A stretch of 64,000 nucleotides of DNA from Sedimenticola selenatireducens (lineage in GTDB: Bacteria > Pseudomonadota > Gammaproteobacteria > Chromatiales > Chromatiaceae): contig NZ_VMNH01000024.1 in assembly GCF_007625115.1 (NCBI RefSeq), positions 1-64,000 on the forward strand. Reading direction: 5' to 3'. Within the stretch, counting starts at the first letter, position 1. Every line of letters begins with the position of its first letter. Below are positions 55,386-64,000 of this stretch, piece by piece. A program made the translations under genes and the position numbers. The notes beneath the pieces are model-generated. The model did no database searches and had not been told where the DNA came from. It saw only the letters and a program-made list of their open reading frames with translations.

Positions 55386-56161
55386 CTATTGGCTGCTTGA
55401 AAGAGATTATAGAAATTCTGAGTGGTTAGCTCGTCAACAGCCTCACGTGAGACACCACGTAATTCGGCTATTTTATCTGCAACGTGACTGACGTACATTG
55501 GCAGATTGGATTTTCCGCGATGAGGGATGGGCGCTAAGTAGGGCGCATCCGTCTCTATTAAGATGCGATCTGCGGGTACCTTTTTGGCGACTTCCCTCAA
55601 GTCAACTGCACTGTTAAAGGTAATAATGCCTGAAAATGAGATATAAAAACCCAGATTCAGTGCCTGCTTGGCCATTTCCCAATCTTCAGTAAAACAGTGC
55701 ATTACCCCACCGACGGTTTGCGCACCCTCCTCTTTCATGACCTGGATGGTATCGGCCTTGGCCGCACGGGTATGAATAATCAATGGTTTCTGTGCCAGTT
55801 TGGCACCGACAATATGATTTCTGAAGCGTTCGCGCTGCCAATCCAGATCACCGTCGCTGCGAAAATAATCCAGTCCCGTCTCACCTATGGCCACATTCTT
55901 TCCGTGTTTAGCTAATTCTGCCAACTGATCAGGGGTTGGTTCCTGGCGATCATGATCATTAGGGTGAACACCTACCGATATCGAGATATCAGGATATTTT
56001 TCCACTAATTTAAGCATGGATGGATAGCTTTCAAGGTCAATACAGACACAAAGAATATGCCCGACGCCGGCTGTTCGGGTGGATTCAATCAAATTATCGA
56101 ATTGATTTTTAAACGGGGTCAGGTCCAGCCTGTCCAGATGACAATGGGAATCAACAAGCAT
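55367..56161 (-). CDS. tatD: TatD-family deoxyribonuclease (YcfH-like)
   Basis: 264 residues. Metal-binding DSHCHLD at the start, GVHPNDHD, IGETGLDYFRS, HTRAAKADT, HCFTEDWE and ETDAPYLAP, the complete TatD set. Metal-dependent nuclease. First downstream of pilZ-holB-tmk in the order usual in Pseudomonas. Confidence 0.92.
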   Translation of the reverse strand: MLVDSHCHLDRLDLTPFKNQFDNLIESTRTAGVGHILCVCIDLESYPSMLKLVEKYPDISISVGVHPNDHDRQEPTPDQLAELAKHGKNVAIGETGLDYFRSDGDLDWQRERFRNHIVGAKLAQKPLIIHTRAAKADTIQVMKEEGAQTVGGVMHCFTEDWEMAKQALNLGFYISFSGIITFNSAVDLREVAKKVPADRILIETDAPYLAPIPHRGKSNLPMYVSHVADKIAELRGVSREAVDELTTQNFYNLFQAANRAPSSV

Positions 56162-56198
56162 TACAAAACTCTTATGGGCGCGGAAAAAAGCCCGTAGA

Positions 56199-56558
56199 TT
56201 ACATCGTGTGTGTCGGGCGTTCAGATTTCAGTGCACCCGCAAGATAACCCTCGATCTTGTTTCTGGCCATACCACCATCCTGATCGCTGAACTGCACCCC
56301 AATACCGGCCGCTCTGTTCCCCTCAGCACCAACAGGGGTAATCCAGATGATTTTACCTGCAACCGGTATGCGCTCTGTCTCTTCCATAAGTGTCAAGAGC
56401 ATAAATACTTCGTCACCCAGATTGTATTTTTTATTGGTAGGTATAAACAGACCACCATTCTTTACATACTGCATATAGGCTGCATAGAGGGCATTCTTGT
56501 CTTTGATGGTCAAAGAGAGAATACCCTGTCTTGCTGGCGGTGCATTCGTCACGGACAT
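56199..56558 (-). CDS. pilZ: Type IV pilus protein PilZ
   Basis: 119 residues from ATG 56558, aligning with the start of P. aeruginosa PilZ. Blocks are RQGILSLTIKDKNALYAAYM, GGLFIPTNKKYNLGDEVF and PVAGKIIWITPVGAEGNRAAGIGVQF. This is the small PilZ form that binds PilB/FimX-type partners and lacks the RxxxR cyclic di-GMP site. It supports pilus assembly. The gene order holB-pilZ-tatD is conserved. Confidence 0.93.
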   Translation of the reverse strand: MSVTNAPPARQGILSLTIKDKNALYAAYMQYVKNGGLFIPTNKKYNLGDEVFMLLTLMEETERIPVAGKIIWITPVGAEGNRAAGIGVQFSDQDGGMARNKIEGYLAGALKSERPTHTM

Positions 56559-56565
56559 ACCTATT

Positions 56566-57573
56566 TCACTCAACTCCGATGTCAGCCCAGTCTAGTAACA
56601 GGCTTTCCAGTTGCATCTGTGTGTTCAATTGTGCCCCAAGAGTTCGATTCGCCTCAAACAGTCGATCCATGAGTGCATATAATCTCTTAGAGTTTACCTT
56701 TCGGGACAACGCTTGCAAGCGTTCCCTTTGGTCAATATTAATAATAGCGGCAGATTCTGATGCGATCTTAACCCGAATCAAATCAATCACCCAACCGCTA
56801 AACCATTTAACGACACTCTTTTGATCAAGATTACTCCAGCGCTGCGCGATCCCGATGGGATCATCGGTCTTTTTGAATATGGCCGTAAGCTCCTGAATCA
56901 TTTGTGCTCGTTCTGCGAGTACCCCATCATGGGCATATTCCAATGACAGCAAGGGCGCACCAGAAGCAAGTGAGAGCAGTAATGCCGTATCAGCAGCACC
57001 CTCTAGCCGATTATTGAGCCATTCGGTAGCAATAGCTGTATCCGGTGGCATAAAGTGATACTGCTGGCAGCGACTGCGAATAGTCGCGGGTAGTCTTCCT
57101 GCATTAGCCGTTACCAGGATCATGACCGTGCGATCTACGGGCTCCTCCAGTGTCTTGAGCAGGCTGTTAGCCGCCGCCGTGTTCAATGCGTCAGCCGGTT
57201 CGATGATAATAGCCTTATAGCCCCCAGACTGACTAGTGAGCGAACCACGCTGTGTGAATGCCCTGATGACATCGATTTTGATCCCCTTTCCAGGCTCTTC
57301 AGGGGTAATTAAGGTAAAATCCGGGTGCGTATCTGCCTGAACAAGTCTGCAAGCTTTACAGGCGCCACAGGGCATTCCATTATCTTGTACATCGGTGCAT
57401 AACAACGATGCCGCCAGCAAATGGGCAAAATGTGACTTGCCAAGGCCTGCGCCGCCCGTTAACAGCAAGGCGTGCGGAAGGCGACCACGCTGCTTAGCAT
57501 CGTAGAGCCTTTGCCATTGATCCATCTGCCACGGCAACAGTTTGTAATCCTTAATTAAGTTTAGCTCAGTCAT
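56566..57573 (-). CDS. holB: DNA polymerase III delta' subunit
   Basis: 335 residues. Walker A-like GGAGLGKSHFA, zinc-binding cysteines CTDVQDNGMPCGACKAC, and sensor SLLKTLEEP. Part of the clamp loader. Overlaps tmk by 8 bp. Confidence 0.93.
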   Translation of the reverse strand: MTELNLIKDYKLLPWQMDQWQRLYDAKQRGRLPHALLLTGGAGLGKSHFAHLLAASLLCTDVQDNGMPCGACKACRLVQADTHPDFTLITPEEPGKGIKIDVIRAFTQRGSLTSQSGGYKAIIIEPADALNTAAANSLLKTLEEPVDRTVMILVTANAGRLPATIRSRCQQYHFMPPDTAIATEWLNNRLEGAADTALLLSLASGAPLLSLEYAHDGVLAERAQMIQELTAIFKKTDDPIGIAQRWSNLDQKSVVKWFSGWVIDLIRVKIASESAAIINIDQRERLQALSRKVNSKRLYALMDRLFEANRTLGAQLNTQMQLESLLLDWADIGVE

Positions 57574-58216
57574 TCAGATTGCCCTGCACCTGAATAAATT
57601 CAGTTATTGCCCGCTCAATCTGTTTTTGAACTTGTGACAATGAGACTCCGGCATCAATGATTCTTACGCGATGCTGATCACGCTCGGCAATTTCCAGGTA
57701 GGTGGCCCTCACCCGCTCAAAGAAGGCATTCTGCTCAACTTCAAATCGGTCAGGCTCAGATCGCAGACCGGCTCTGTCCAATCCGGTCTGAACGGGAAGA
57801 TCCAGCAGTAGGGTTAAATCCGGGGCAATACCTTGTTGAACCCAAGTTTCAAGGTGTCTGATTCGTTCCATATCAATACCACGCCCACCGCCTTGATAGG
57901 CGTAGGAGGCATCTGTAAAACGGTCACAGAGTACCCATTTCCCCTGATTCAATGCGGGTAAAATCAATCGGGCCAAATGTTCTGCTCGTGCGGCAAACAT
58001 CAGCATCAGTTCTGTATCACTGGCCATACCGGTATGCTTATGGCCCAGCAGGAGATCGCGAATATCCTCACCCAGTGCCGTACCACCCGGTTCGCGGGTG
58101 AATACCACTTCGATACCCGACTGCTCCAACAGATCACGAATAAAGGCCAGGTTTGAACTCTTTCCTGCGCCTTCACCTCCTTCTACTGTGATGAACTTGC
58201 CACGTTTGATCGTCAT
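57566..58216 (-). CDS. tmk: Thymidylate kinase
   Basis: 216 residues. P-loop EGGEGAGKSSN, DR motif LCDRFTDASYAYQGGGRG and REPGGTALGE. It phosphorylates dTMP to dTDP. Between mltG and holB in a tight operon (overlap with holB). Confidence 0.95.
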   Translation of the reverse strand: MTIKRGKFITVEGGEGAGKSSNLAFIRDLLEQSGIEVVFTREPGGTALGEDIRDLLLGHKHTGMASDTELMLMFAARAEHLARLILPALNQGKWVLCDRFTDASYAYQGGGRGIDMERIRHLETWVQQGIAPDLTLLLDLPVQTGLDRAGLRSEPDRFEVEQNAFFERVRATYLEIAERDQHRVRIIDAGVSLSQVQKQIERAITEFIQVQGNLND

Positions 58217-58222
58217 TCTGAT

Positions 58223-59221
58223 TTATCTTTTTAGCTGATATTTTCTGACTGCACTGTTGTGCTCGGCCAAAGTAGCAGAAAATTGATGATAGCCGTTACC
58301 TTTAGCCACAAAATAGAGCGTGTTCCCCTTGGCTGGATGGAGCACGGAATGGATGGCATCTGCACCAGGCAAACTGATCGGAGTTGGCGTCAGGCCCTTG
58401 TGTACATAGGTATTATAGGGTGTGTCTTCCCGCAGATCACGGCGCCGTATATTGCCGTTATAGCGATCGCCCATGCCGTAGATTACCGTGGGATCGGTTT
58501 GTAACAGCATGCCCTTTTGCAGTCGCCGTATGAAAACACCCGCTATCTCAGGACGCTCTTCCGCCTGGCCGGTCTCTTTTTCAACAATGGAGGCGAGTAT
58601 AAGCGCGTCATAAGGTGTCTTTAGCGGGAGCCCCTGTTCACGCTGTGCCCATTCATTGGCAAGATAGGTTTCCATGGAGTTATAGGCCCGCTTTAAAAAT
58701 TCGCTATCTGTGGTTCCCTTTGGAAAGTGATAGGTGTCAGGTAGAAAGCGCCCCTCTGGCTCTATACCGGGCAACCCTAGCCGTACCATGACTTCCTGAC
58801 TGGTGAGCCCTTCCAGCGTCTGTTTCAGTGACTCATGGCTGTTTACTGCAGCCAGCAATTCTTTAAACGTCCACCCTTCCACGATTGTTAGGGCATGGCT
58901 CTTCACTTTGCCTGAGACGAAAAGATTGATAAGTGCTTTAGGGGTTATACCCTTATTGAGTGTGTACTCCCCTGCCTTGAGATTTCCAGCCTGTCCTTCC
59001 CATCGGGTCATTAGCTGAAAATATAAGGCACTCTCCAAATAGCCTCGCTTTTCCAAATCTATTGCAACCGCAGAGAGAGAAGAGCCTGTTGGGATTTGGT
59101 AGGTAACCTCACTGGCAGGCAATGCGAGGGGATGTTCACTAAAGGTATTAATACTCATCATGAACCAGGCAATAGCAAAGCTGCCACCAAGGATAACGAT
59201 TCCGAGTAGACGATGAATCAT
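58223..59221 (-). CDS. mltG: Endolytic murein transglycosylase MltG
   Basis: 332 residues. One N-terminal membrane helix (LLGIVILGGSFAIAWFM), LysM-like domain, then the catalytic region IVEKETGQAEERPEIAGVF with the conserved Glu, YNTYVHKGLTPTPIS. Cuts nascent glycan strands to end peptidoglycan chains. Upstream of tmk. Confidence 0.94.
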   Translation of the reverse strand: MIHRLLGIVILGGSFAIAWFMMSINTFSEHPLALPASEVTYQIPTGSSLSAVAIDLEKRGYLESALYFQLMTRWEGQAGNLKAGEYTLNKGITPKALINLFVSGKVKSHALTIVEGWTFKELLAAVNSHESLKQTLEGLTSQEVMVRLGLPGIEPEGRFLPDTYHFPKGTTDSEFLKRAYNSMETYLANEWAQREQGLPLKTPYDALILASIVEKETGQAEERPEIAGVFIRRLQKGMLLQTDPTVIYGMGDRYNGNIRRRDLREDTPYNTYVHKGLTPTPISLPGADAIHSVLHPAKGNTLYFVAKGNGYHQFSATLAEHNSAVRKYQLKR

Positions 59222-59271
59222 AACACTGGCACTACCAGGCAGAGTTAACGCTGACGATCAGCACATATTGC

Positions 59272-60096
59272 TTATTCATGATTGAAGGCCTCTGACATTA
59301 CCGTAGTGGTGAGTATTTCCGGGATTACGTCAATGGAGAACTCATGTCCTGAGAGTTCGCGTACTGGCCAGAGACCTATTAACGAATTGGTTACAAACAG
59401 TGCATCTGCACTCCACAAATCTTGTACAGAGATATTATCAACGGTCACTGGTACTCCTAACTTTTCCGCCGTTCGCATTACCACACCTTGCATGACGCCA
59501 GCTACACCACAGCGACTGAGATCAGGTGTAACAAGACGACCATTTTGCATGACAAAGAGATTGGAAAAGGTCCCTTCGATAACATAACTGGCCGAATCCA
59601 TCATCAAACCCTCTTGAATGGAGGGATCATTCCACTCAGACCGAGCCATGACTTGCTCAAGTCTGTTTAAATGCTTAATCCCTGCAAGGGTCGGATTCCA
59701 TCCCAGGCGAGTTGAGCAGAGCCTTGCTACGATCCCTTTCTGATAATACTCAGCCGGGTATTCTTGCATTTCACTCCAATTGACAATTCGGGTGGAAATC
59801 GATTCTGACTGCGGGGTGTAACCTCTTCCACCAGGACCGCGTGTGACGATCACTTTTATTACGCCGTGATTTGCAACGCCAATCTCTTGCCGCACTTCAT
59901 CGTAGAGCACTGAACTGTCTGGAGCCGGTATATTCAGTCGATGGCAACCACTCTGAAGTCTCTCCATGTGCTGGTGCCAGAGACAGGGACGTCCATCACG
60001 GACTGTCATTGTCTCAAATAGACCATCACCATACTGCAAGCCCCGATCAGTCGCTGAGATCTGTGTTTCAGTTTTACCGTTGATCAGCAAGCGCAA
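59272..60096 (-). CDS. pabC: Aminodeoxychorismate lyase
   Basis: 274 residues, fold type IV PLP enzyme: DRGLQYGDGLFETM, VTRGPGGRGY, GIKHLNRLEQVMAR (PLP-Lys) and EGTFSNLFVMQNG. It makes 4-aminobenzoate for folate. There is no ATG: an in-frame TGA lies just upstream, so the start must be TTG at 60096 or the TTG at 60090, which has better spacing to GGGGA. Confidence 0.92.
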   Translation of the reverse strand: MRLLINGKTETQISATDRGLQYGDGLFETMTVRDGRPCLWHQHMERLQSGCHRLNIPAPDSSVLYDEVRQEIGVANHGVIKVIVTRGPGGRGYTPQSESISTRIVNWSEMQEYPAEYYQKGIVARLCSTRLGWNPTLAGIKHLNRLEQVMARSEWNDPSIQEGLMMDSASYVIEGTFSNLFVMQNGRLVTPDLSRCGVAGVMQGVVMRTAEKLGVPVTVDNISVQDLWSADALFVTNSLIGLWPVRELSGHEFSIDVIPEILTTTVMSEAFNHE

Positions 60097-60159
60097 TCCC
60101 CAATGTCAGACACTCAATAAAAAGGACCTTGATTGTAACGTCTAGATTGTTTATCCGAA

Positions 60160-60194
60160 AATAAAAAGCGCCTAATAAATAGGCGCTTTTTATT
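60160..60194 (-). terminator. Intrinsic terminator after fabF
   Basis: AATAAAAAGCGCCTA (60160-60174) and its exact reverse complement (60180-60194) form a 15-bp stem with a 5-nt loop. A T-run on the minus strand completes it. It separates fabF from pabC. Confidence 0.9.
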
Positions 60195-60228
60195 CAGTAC
60201 AGAAGCGGAGAAGCTCCGTTCGTTTCTA

Positions 60229-61473
60229 TCAATCAGTCATACGACGGAAGGCCAGAGTACCGTTGGTGCCACCAAATCCAAACGAGTTGGAAAGCGCCAC
60301 ATCAATCTTCATGGCCCTTGCGGTATTCGGTACATAATCAAGATCACAATCAGGGTCCGGATTATCCAGGTTGATCGTAGGCGGTGCCACTTGATCACGA
60401 ATGGCTAAGGCGGTGAACACCGCTTCAGCACTACCCGCTGCACCTAACATATGACCGGTCATGGATTTGGTTGAACTGACTGCCAGTTTATAGGCATGAT
60501 CACCAAAGGCCCGTTTAATACCCAATGTCTCTGCGACGTCACCCGCCGGCGTAGACGTACCATGGGCATTGATATAATCAATCTCTTCCAAATTAATGCC
60601 ACCATCTCTCATGGCCAGATGCATGCACTCGCTGGCACCTTCACCACCCACTGAGGGGGCTGTCATGTGATAAGCATCTGAATTCATGCCAACACCGACG
60701 ATCTCGGCATAGATATTGGCACCACGCGCCTTGGCCGACTCGTACTCTTCCAGCACCATGACGCCAGCGCCATCACTGAGTACAAAGCCATCACGATCTC
60801 TGTCCCACGGACGGCTGGCTGCTTGTGGGTCATCATTTCGGGTCGACAGTGCACGGGCCGCGGCAAAGCCGCCGAGTCCAACAGGCGAGGTAGCCATCTC
60901 TGCACCACCTGCAACCATTGCATCCACATAGCCATGACGAATCAATCGTGTCGCCTCACCAATGTTGTGTGTACCGGTGCTGCAAGCAGAAACAATTGAA
61001 TAGTTCGGGCCTTTCAATCCGTATTTGATTGAGAGGTTACCGGCAACCATGTTAACGATATTGGCCGGTACAAAGAACGGTGATATTTTTCTTGGACCGC
61101 CATCAAGATAAGCGTGATAGCTGTTCTCAATCCCGGTAATACCGCCAATACCCGATCCAATGGCGACGCCAATGCGAGGGGCATTCTCATCAGTGATTTC
61201 CAGGCCAGAGTCTTCAATCGCCTGAGAGCCAGCCGCGATACCATAATGGATGAACTTATCCATTTTTCGCACGTCTTTCTTTGGCACATACTGAGTGACA
61301 TCGAAACCGTAGATTGGACCGCCAAAGTGGACGCTGAAAGGTTCAATATCAAAATGGGTAATCGGTTGAATACCACTCTTGCCTGCAAGAATATTCTCCC
61401 AGGATTCTTTTACTGTATGTCCAACTGGTGCAACCATACCGAGCCCAGTTATAACAACCCTTCTTCCAGACAT
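60229..61473 (-). CDS. fabF: 3-oxoacyl-ACP synthase II
   Basis: 414 residues from ATG 61473 with GGGGGAAGG upstream (a longer frame exists but has no site). Active site Cys in [12 protein letters not shown] and His in NAHGTSTP and GHMLGAAG. Elongates fatty acyl-ACP with malonyl-ACP. Confidence 0.95.
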   Translation of the reverse strand: MSGRRVVITGLGMVAPVGHTVKESWENILAGKSGIQPITHFDIEPFSVHFGGPIYGFDVTQYVPKKDVRKMDKFIHYGIAAGSQAIEDSGLEITDENAPRIGVAIGSGIGGITGIENSYHAYLDGGPRKISPFFVPANIVNMVAGNLSIKYGLKGPNYSIVSACSTGTHNIGEATRLIRHGYVDAMVAGGAEMATSPVGLGGFAAARALSTRNDDPQAASRPWDRDRDGFVLSDGAGVMVLEEYESAKARGANIYAEIVGVGMNSDAYHMTAPSVGGEGASECMHLAMRDGGINLEEIDYINAHGTSTPAGDVAETLGIKRAFGDHAYKLAVSSTKSMTGHMLGAAGSAEAVFTALAIRDQVAPPTINLDNPDPDCDLDYVPNTARAMKIDVALSNSFGFGGTNGTLAFRRMTD

Positions 61474-61508
61474 CAGAGACCTTCCCCCTATTGGGATCAT
61501 TTTAAAGC

Positions 61509-61546
61509 AAAAAAGCCGCAACCAGTCGCTTTACGGCTGTGCGGCC
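61509..61546 (-). terminator. Intrinsic terminator between acpP and fabF
   Basis: On the minus strand GCCGCA (from TGCGGC 61540-61545) pairs with TGCGGC (from GCCGCA 61515-61520), followed by six T. It is partly read through to reach fabF, or limits fabF relative to acpP. Confidence 0.7.
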
Positions 61547-61570
61547 TTGAATCAAACAGGCTAGAGTAAA

Positions 61571-61804
61571 TCAACTATGAGCGTTGATGTACTCGACGGC
61601 CAGTTTAACGGTGGTGATTTTTTCTGCGTCTTCATCTGGAATTTCAGTACCGAACTCTTCTTCCAGTTGCATGACCAGCTCGACTGTGTCAAGAGAGTCT
61701 GCACCCAGATCGTCCACAAAAGAGGCTTCTAGGGTCACCTCGTCTTCAGATACACCCAGCTGTTCAACAACTATCTTCTTAACACGTTCTTCGACAGAGC
61801 TCAT
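61571..61804 (-). CDS. acpP: Acyl carrier protein
   Basis: 77 residues, strongly acidic. The phosphopantetheine site is [14 protein letters not shown] with Ser. A strong GGAGG precedes the ATG, with a promoter 57 bp upstream. Carries acyl chains in fatty acid synthesis. Confidence 0.97.
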   Translation of the reverse strand: MSSVEERVKKIVVEQLGVSEDEVTLEASFVDDLGADSLDTVELVMQLEEEFGTEIPDEDAEKITTVKLAVEYINAHS

Positions 61805-61822
61805 GTTCTTAAATTCCTCCGG

Positions 61823-61856
61823 TAAAAAAAGATGGTCGGCTTGTCACACGACCGAC
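61823..61856 (-). other. Hairpin plus T-run in the acpP leader
   Basis: On the minus strand GGTCG and CGACC pair (alternatively GTCGG/CCGAC), followed by ATCTTTTTTT just before the GGAGG of acpP. It could end fabG transcripts or shape the 5' end of the acpP mRNA. Confidence 0.55.
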
Positions 61857-61860
61857 GGGT

Positions 61861-61889
61861 ATTGTATTCATCAAACCTCAAAAGTTCAA
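61861..61889 (-). promoter_or_regulatory. Sigma-70 promoter of acpP
   Basis: On the minus strand TTGAAC (61884-61889) and TACAAT (61861-61866) are 17 bp apart. The predicted transcription start is near 61854. Confidence 0.7.
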
Positions 61890-61987
61890 AGCAAATTGGC
61901 TCTTTTTTGATATTCGATTAAATAATTATTAAAACAACAAGTTAAACCACGTAGTTAATGTTTTAAGACACCAAAAAACATTAGGGT

Positions 61988-62728
61988 TTACCCCATATAC
62001 ATGCCGCCATTTACATGTAACGTCTCACCAGTGATGTAATCTGCTGCTGCTGACGCAAGAAAAACAACGGCATTTGCGATCTCTTTTGGTGACCCCAAAC
62101 GACCTAGCGGGATATCAGAAAGCATTTTTTTATGCAGCTCTTCTGGTAACTCGCGTGTCATATCTGTGTCAATAAAACCGGGTGCAATAGCATTCACTGT
62201 GATACCGCGCGATCCAACTTCGCGGGCCATCGATTTGGTAAATCCAATCATACCCGCTTTCGCCGCCGCATAATTGGTTTGTCCGGCATTACCGGTAGAA
62301 CCAACCACAGAACCGATGCTGATGATACGGCCCTTACGTGCCTTCATCATTGACCGAAGGCACGCTTTGGACAATCTGTAGACAGAGGTCAAGTTGGTAT
62401 TCAGGATTGAGTCCCACTCATCATCTTTCATGCGCATGAGGAGATTGTCGCGTGTAATACCCGCATTATTTACCAATATTGTGGGGGCGCCAAATTGCTC
62501 AGTGATTGTTTTAAGTACCGTATCAATCGATTCGGGGTTGGTTACATCCAGAACCATACCCAACCCTTTGATCCCGGCATCAGCAAATCGTTTGGAAATT
62601 GCAGCGGCACCATTCTCAGACGTCGCTGTACCAATAACAGTTGCACCTTGTTCGCCCAATCCGGCCGCTATCGCTTCACCTATTCCACGACTTGCACCAG
62701 TTACCAGTGCAATTTCATTCTCTAACAT
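61988..62728 (-). CDS. fabG: 3-oxoacyl-ACP reductase
   Basis: 246 residues from ATG 62728. NADPH motif TGASRGIGEAIA, catalytic Ser in SIGSVVGS, and YAAAK. Reduces 3-oxoacyl-ACP. It follows fabH after 28 bp; fabD is missing between them. Confidence 0.96.
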   Translation of the reverse strand: MLENEIALVTGASRGIGEAIAAGLGEQGATVIGTATSENGAAAISKRFADAGIKGLGMVLDVTNPESIDTVLKTITEQFGAPTILVNNAGITRDNLLMRMKDDEWDSILNTNLTSVYRLSKACLRSMMKARKGRIISIGSVVGSTGNAGQTNYAAAKAGMIGFTKSMAREVGSRGITVNAIAPGFIDTDMTRELPEELHKKMLSDIPLGRLGSPKEIANAVVFLASAAADYITGETLHVNGGMYMG

Positions 62729-62756
62729 GTAACTCTCCAATCGTATTACAGATCAG

Positions 62757-63725
62757 TTAATACCGGGCCAGTACGGAGCCCCAGGTGAAACCACCACCAA
62801 ACGCTTCCATTAACAAGGTTTCACCGCGTTTGATTCGGCCATCGCGCACAGCAACATCAAGTGCCAAAGGTACAGAGGCTGCAGAGGTATTACCATGATC
62901 GTGGACTGTAACAACCACCTGATCCATCGGCATTCCAAGTTTACGTGCTGTAGCCTTGATAATTCGAATGTTTGCCTGATGTGGAATCAACCAGTCCACG
63001 TCAGATTTCTGCATGCCATTCTTGTCCAATGTCTCGTCGACAATTCGTCCGAGCGTATTGACGGCCATTTTAAAAACTTCATTCCCTTTCATTTCAACAA
63101 AGGCCGCATTCTGTCTTACGACATCATACCCTTTGGAGACACCCTCAGGGACGTGAAGAAGATTGGCATAGTCACCATCAGCATGCAGATGGGTAGAGAG
63201 TATGCCGGGTTCATCACTCTTTTCAATGACAACCGCACCTGCACCATCGCCAAATAGAATACAGGTGCCACGATCTTCCCAGTTAAGAATTCTTGAAAAT
63301 GTCTCTGCACCGACAACCAGTGCACAGGTAGCATTACCTGCGCGAATAAAGTTATCGGCCACACTAAGGGCATAGATAAAACCGGTGCAAACAGCCTGAA
63401 CATCAAAGGCAGCGCAGCCATGGATATCCAGGCGACTCTGTAATAGACAAGCAGTACTGGGGAAAATCTGGTCGGCTGTAGTCGTTGCAACCACAATCAG
63501 ATCAATATCTGAAATACTTTTTCCGGATGCCTCAATGGCGTTACGTGCGGCCTTTTCTGCTAAATCACAGGTAGTTTCACCCTCTACTGCGATATGCCGT
63601 TTATGAATGCCTGTTCTCTCCCTGATCCATTGGTCAGAGGTGTCAACCATTTTGGCAAGGTCATCATTTGTGAGAACATTTTCTGGCAGATAACTGCCTG
63701 TACCGATTATGCGGGAATACGTCAC
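62757..63725 (-). CDS. fabH: 3-oxoacyl-ACP synthase III
   Basis: 322 residues from GTG 63725, overlapping the plsX stop by 4 bp. Active site Cys in [13 protein letters not shown], His in [11 protein letters not shown] and Asn in [12 protein letters not shown]. Starts fatty acid chains from acetyl-CoA and malonyl-ACP. Confidence 0.96.
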   Translation of the reverse strand: MTYSRIIGTGSYLPENVLTNDDLAKMVDTSDQWIRERTGIHKRHIAVEGETTCDLAEKAARNAIEASGKSISDIDLIVVATTTADQIFPSTACLLQSRLDIHGCAAFDVQAVCTGFIYALSVADNFIRAGNATCALVVGAETFSRILNWEDRGTCILFGDGAGAVVIEKSDEPGILSTHLHADGDYANLLHVPEGVSKGYDVVRQNAAFVEMKGNEVFKMAVNTLGRIVDETLDKNGMQKSDVDWLIPHQANIRIIKATARKLGMPMDQVVVTVHDHGNTSAASVPLALDVAVRDGRIKRGETLLMEAFGGGFTWGSVLARY

Positions 63726-64000
63726 TCGTTTACCCTTTTTTCAAGTTGGCTTTCTACACCGTGTGCGATTCGCTCTGGCACATTGGTGTGAACTGCTTTT
63801 TTCGCCATTTTAATTGCGTGATTGAATGCCAAGATATCTGCACCACCATGACTTTTGATTACAATGCCCCGTAAACCCAAAAGGGTGGCGCCATTATACC
63901 TGCGTGGATCAATTTTCTTCTTGAAGCCGTTCATAACAGGGATGGCCAGCACACCTGCCAATTTCGTAAAGAAATTACGTTTGAATCCGCGCTTCAGATA
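63722..64000 (-). CDS. plsX: Phosphate acyltransferase PlsX, C-terminal part
   Basis: The frame stays open to the window edge; 92 residues are visible. [15 protein letters not shown] and [25 protein letters not shown] are diagnostic of PlsX, which makes acyl-phosphate for phospholipid synthesis. The N-terminus is beyond 64000. Confidence 0.93.
   Translation of the reverse strand, partial: YLKRGFKRNFFTKLAGVLAIPVMNGFKKKIDPRRYNGATLLGLRGIVIKSHGGADILAFNHAIKMAKKAVHTNVPERIAHGVESQLEKRVNE

Noticed and set aside
1-64000. tRNA or rRNA genes and CRISPR arrays
   Set aside because: No cloverleaf, conserved rRNA block or regularly spaced repeat array was recognised by eye. A covariance-model scan would be decisive.

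Overview
The window reads as a contiguous piece of chromosome from a sulfur-oxidising gammaproteobacterium, probably related to Chromatiales or thiotrophic-symbiont lineages. This is an inference from four things: a glycine/tyrosine-rich sulfur globule protein, an Isp-type periplasmic [NiFe] hydrogenase (hynS-isp1-isp2-hynL), a split class II ribonucleotide reductase (nrdJa/nrdJb), and typical gammaproteobacterial gene orders (pilZ-holB-tmk-mltG-pabC-fabF-acpP-fabG, dadR/dadA-ridA, yadGH, glpK/glpD). I saw no rRNA, tRNA or CRISPR array. The two ends cut a permease (left) and plsX (right).

Left accessory part (1-4.3 kb): a permease tail, a PEP-CTERM secreted protein with a sigma-54-like promoter, a divergent inorganic pyrophosphatase, a ccdAB toxin-antitoxin pair with a visible promoter and operator, and an unusual ImmA/IrrE-type metallopeptidase with four N-terminal copies of an N(P/Q)YA..N..G.FD motif. 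Two 80-bp palindromic repeats and several copies of a short ATCAATGACACT motif are scattered here. The gene-free stretch 133-551 holds one repeat copy and the sigma-54-like site.

4.3-16.4 kb: nrdJb and nrdJa, the latter carrying a 377-residue homing-endonuclease intein directly before the radical cysteine. The 563-bp upstream region (8379-8941) has three NrdR-like boxes. A sulfur globule gene faces a hydrogenase block (hynD, hupH, hynS, isp1, isp2, hynL, then an unknown glycine-rich membrane protein), with an FNR-like box ahead of hynD. The Hyn enzyme would oxidise H2 in the periplasm or run in reverse, passing electrons through Isp1 (membrane cytochrome b) to Isp2 (HdrD-like), plausibly to sulfur metabolism.

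16.4-36 kb: an MFS exporter, a SulP transporter, a DUF4202 protein, a very large hybrid histidine kinase overlapping a REC-EAL phosphodiesterase, a D-amino-acid catabolism set (dadR, dadA, ridA), a GGDEF protein, a MEKHLA protein, ppnN, and a MoxR/VWA pair.

36-54 kb: yebG, two nucleoside-recognition (SpmAB-like) membrane proteins, arfB, ppk2, a DMT exporter facing a MocR regulator, a small protein-kinase-fold protein, DUF3334 and HDOD proteins, a phosphoribosyltransferase, another DMT exporter, a hydrolase, divergent glpK/glpD, a yadGH ABC exporter and a PAS histidine kinase.

54-64 kb: a cysteine-desulfurase-like aminotransferase, a thioesterase, and a housekeeping minus-strand block (tatD, pilZ, holB, tmk, mltG, pabC, fabF, acpP, fabG, fabH, plsX). 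fabD is missing from its usual place between fabH and fabG.
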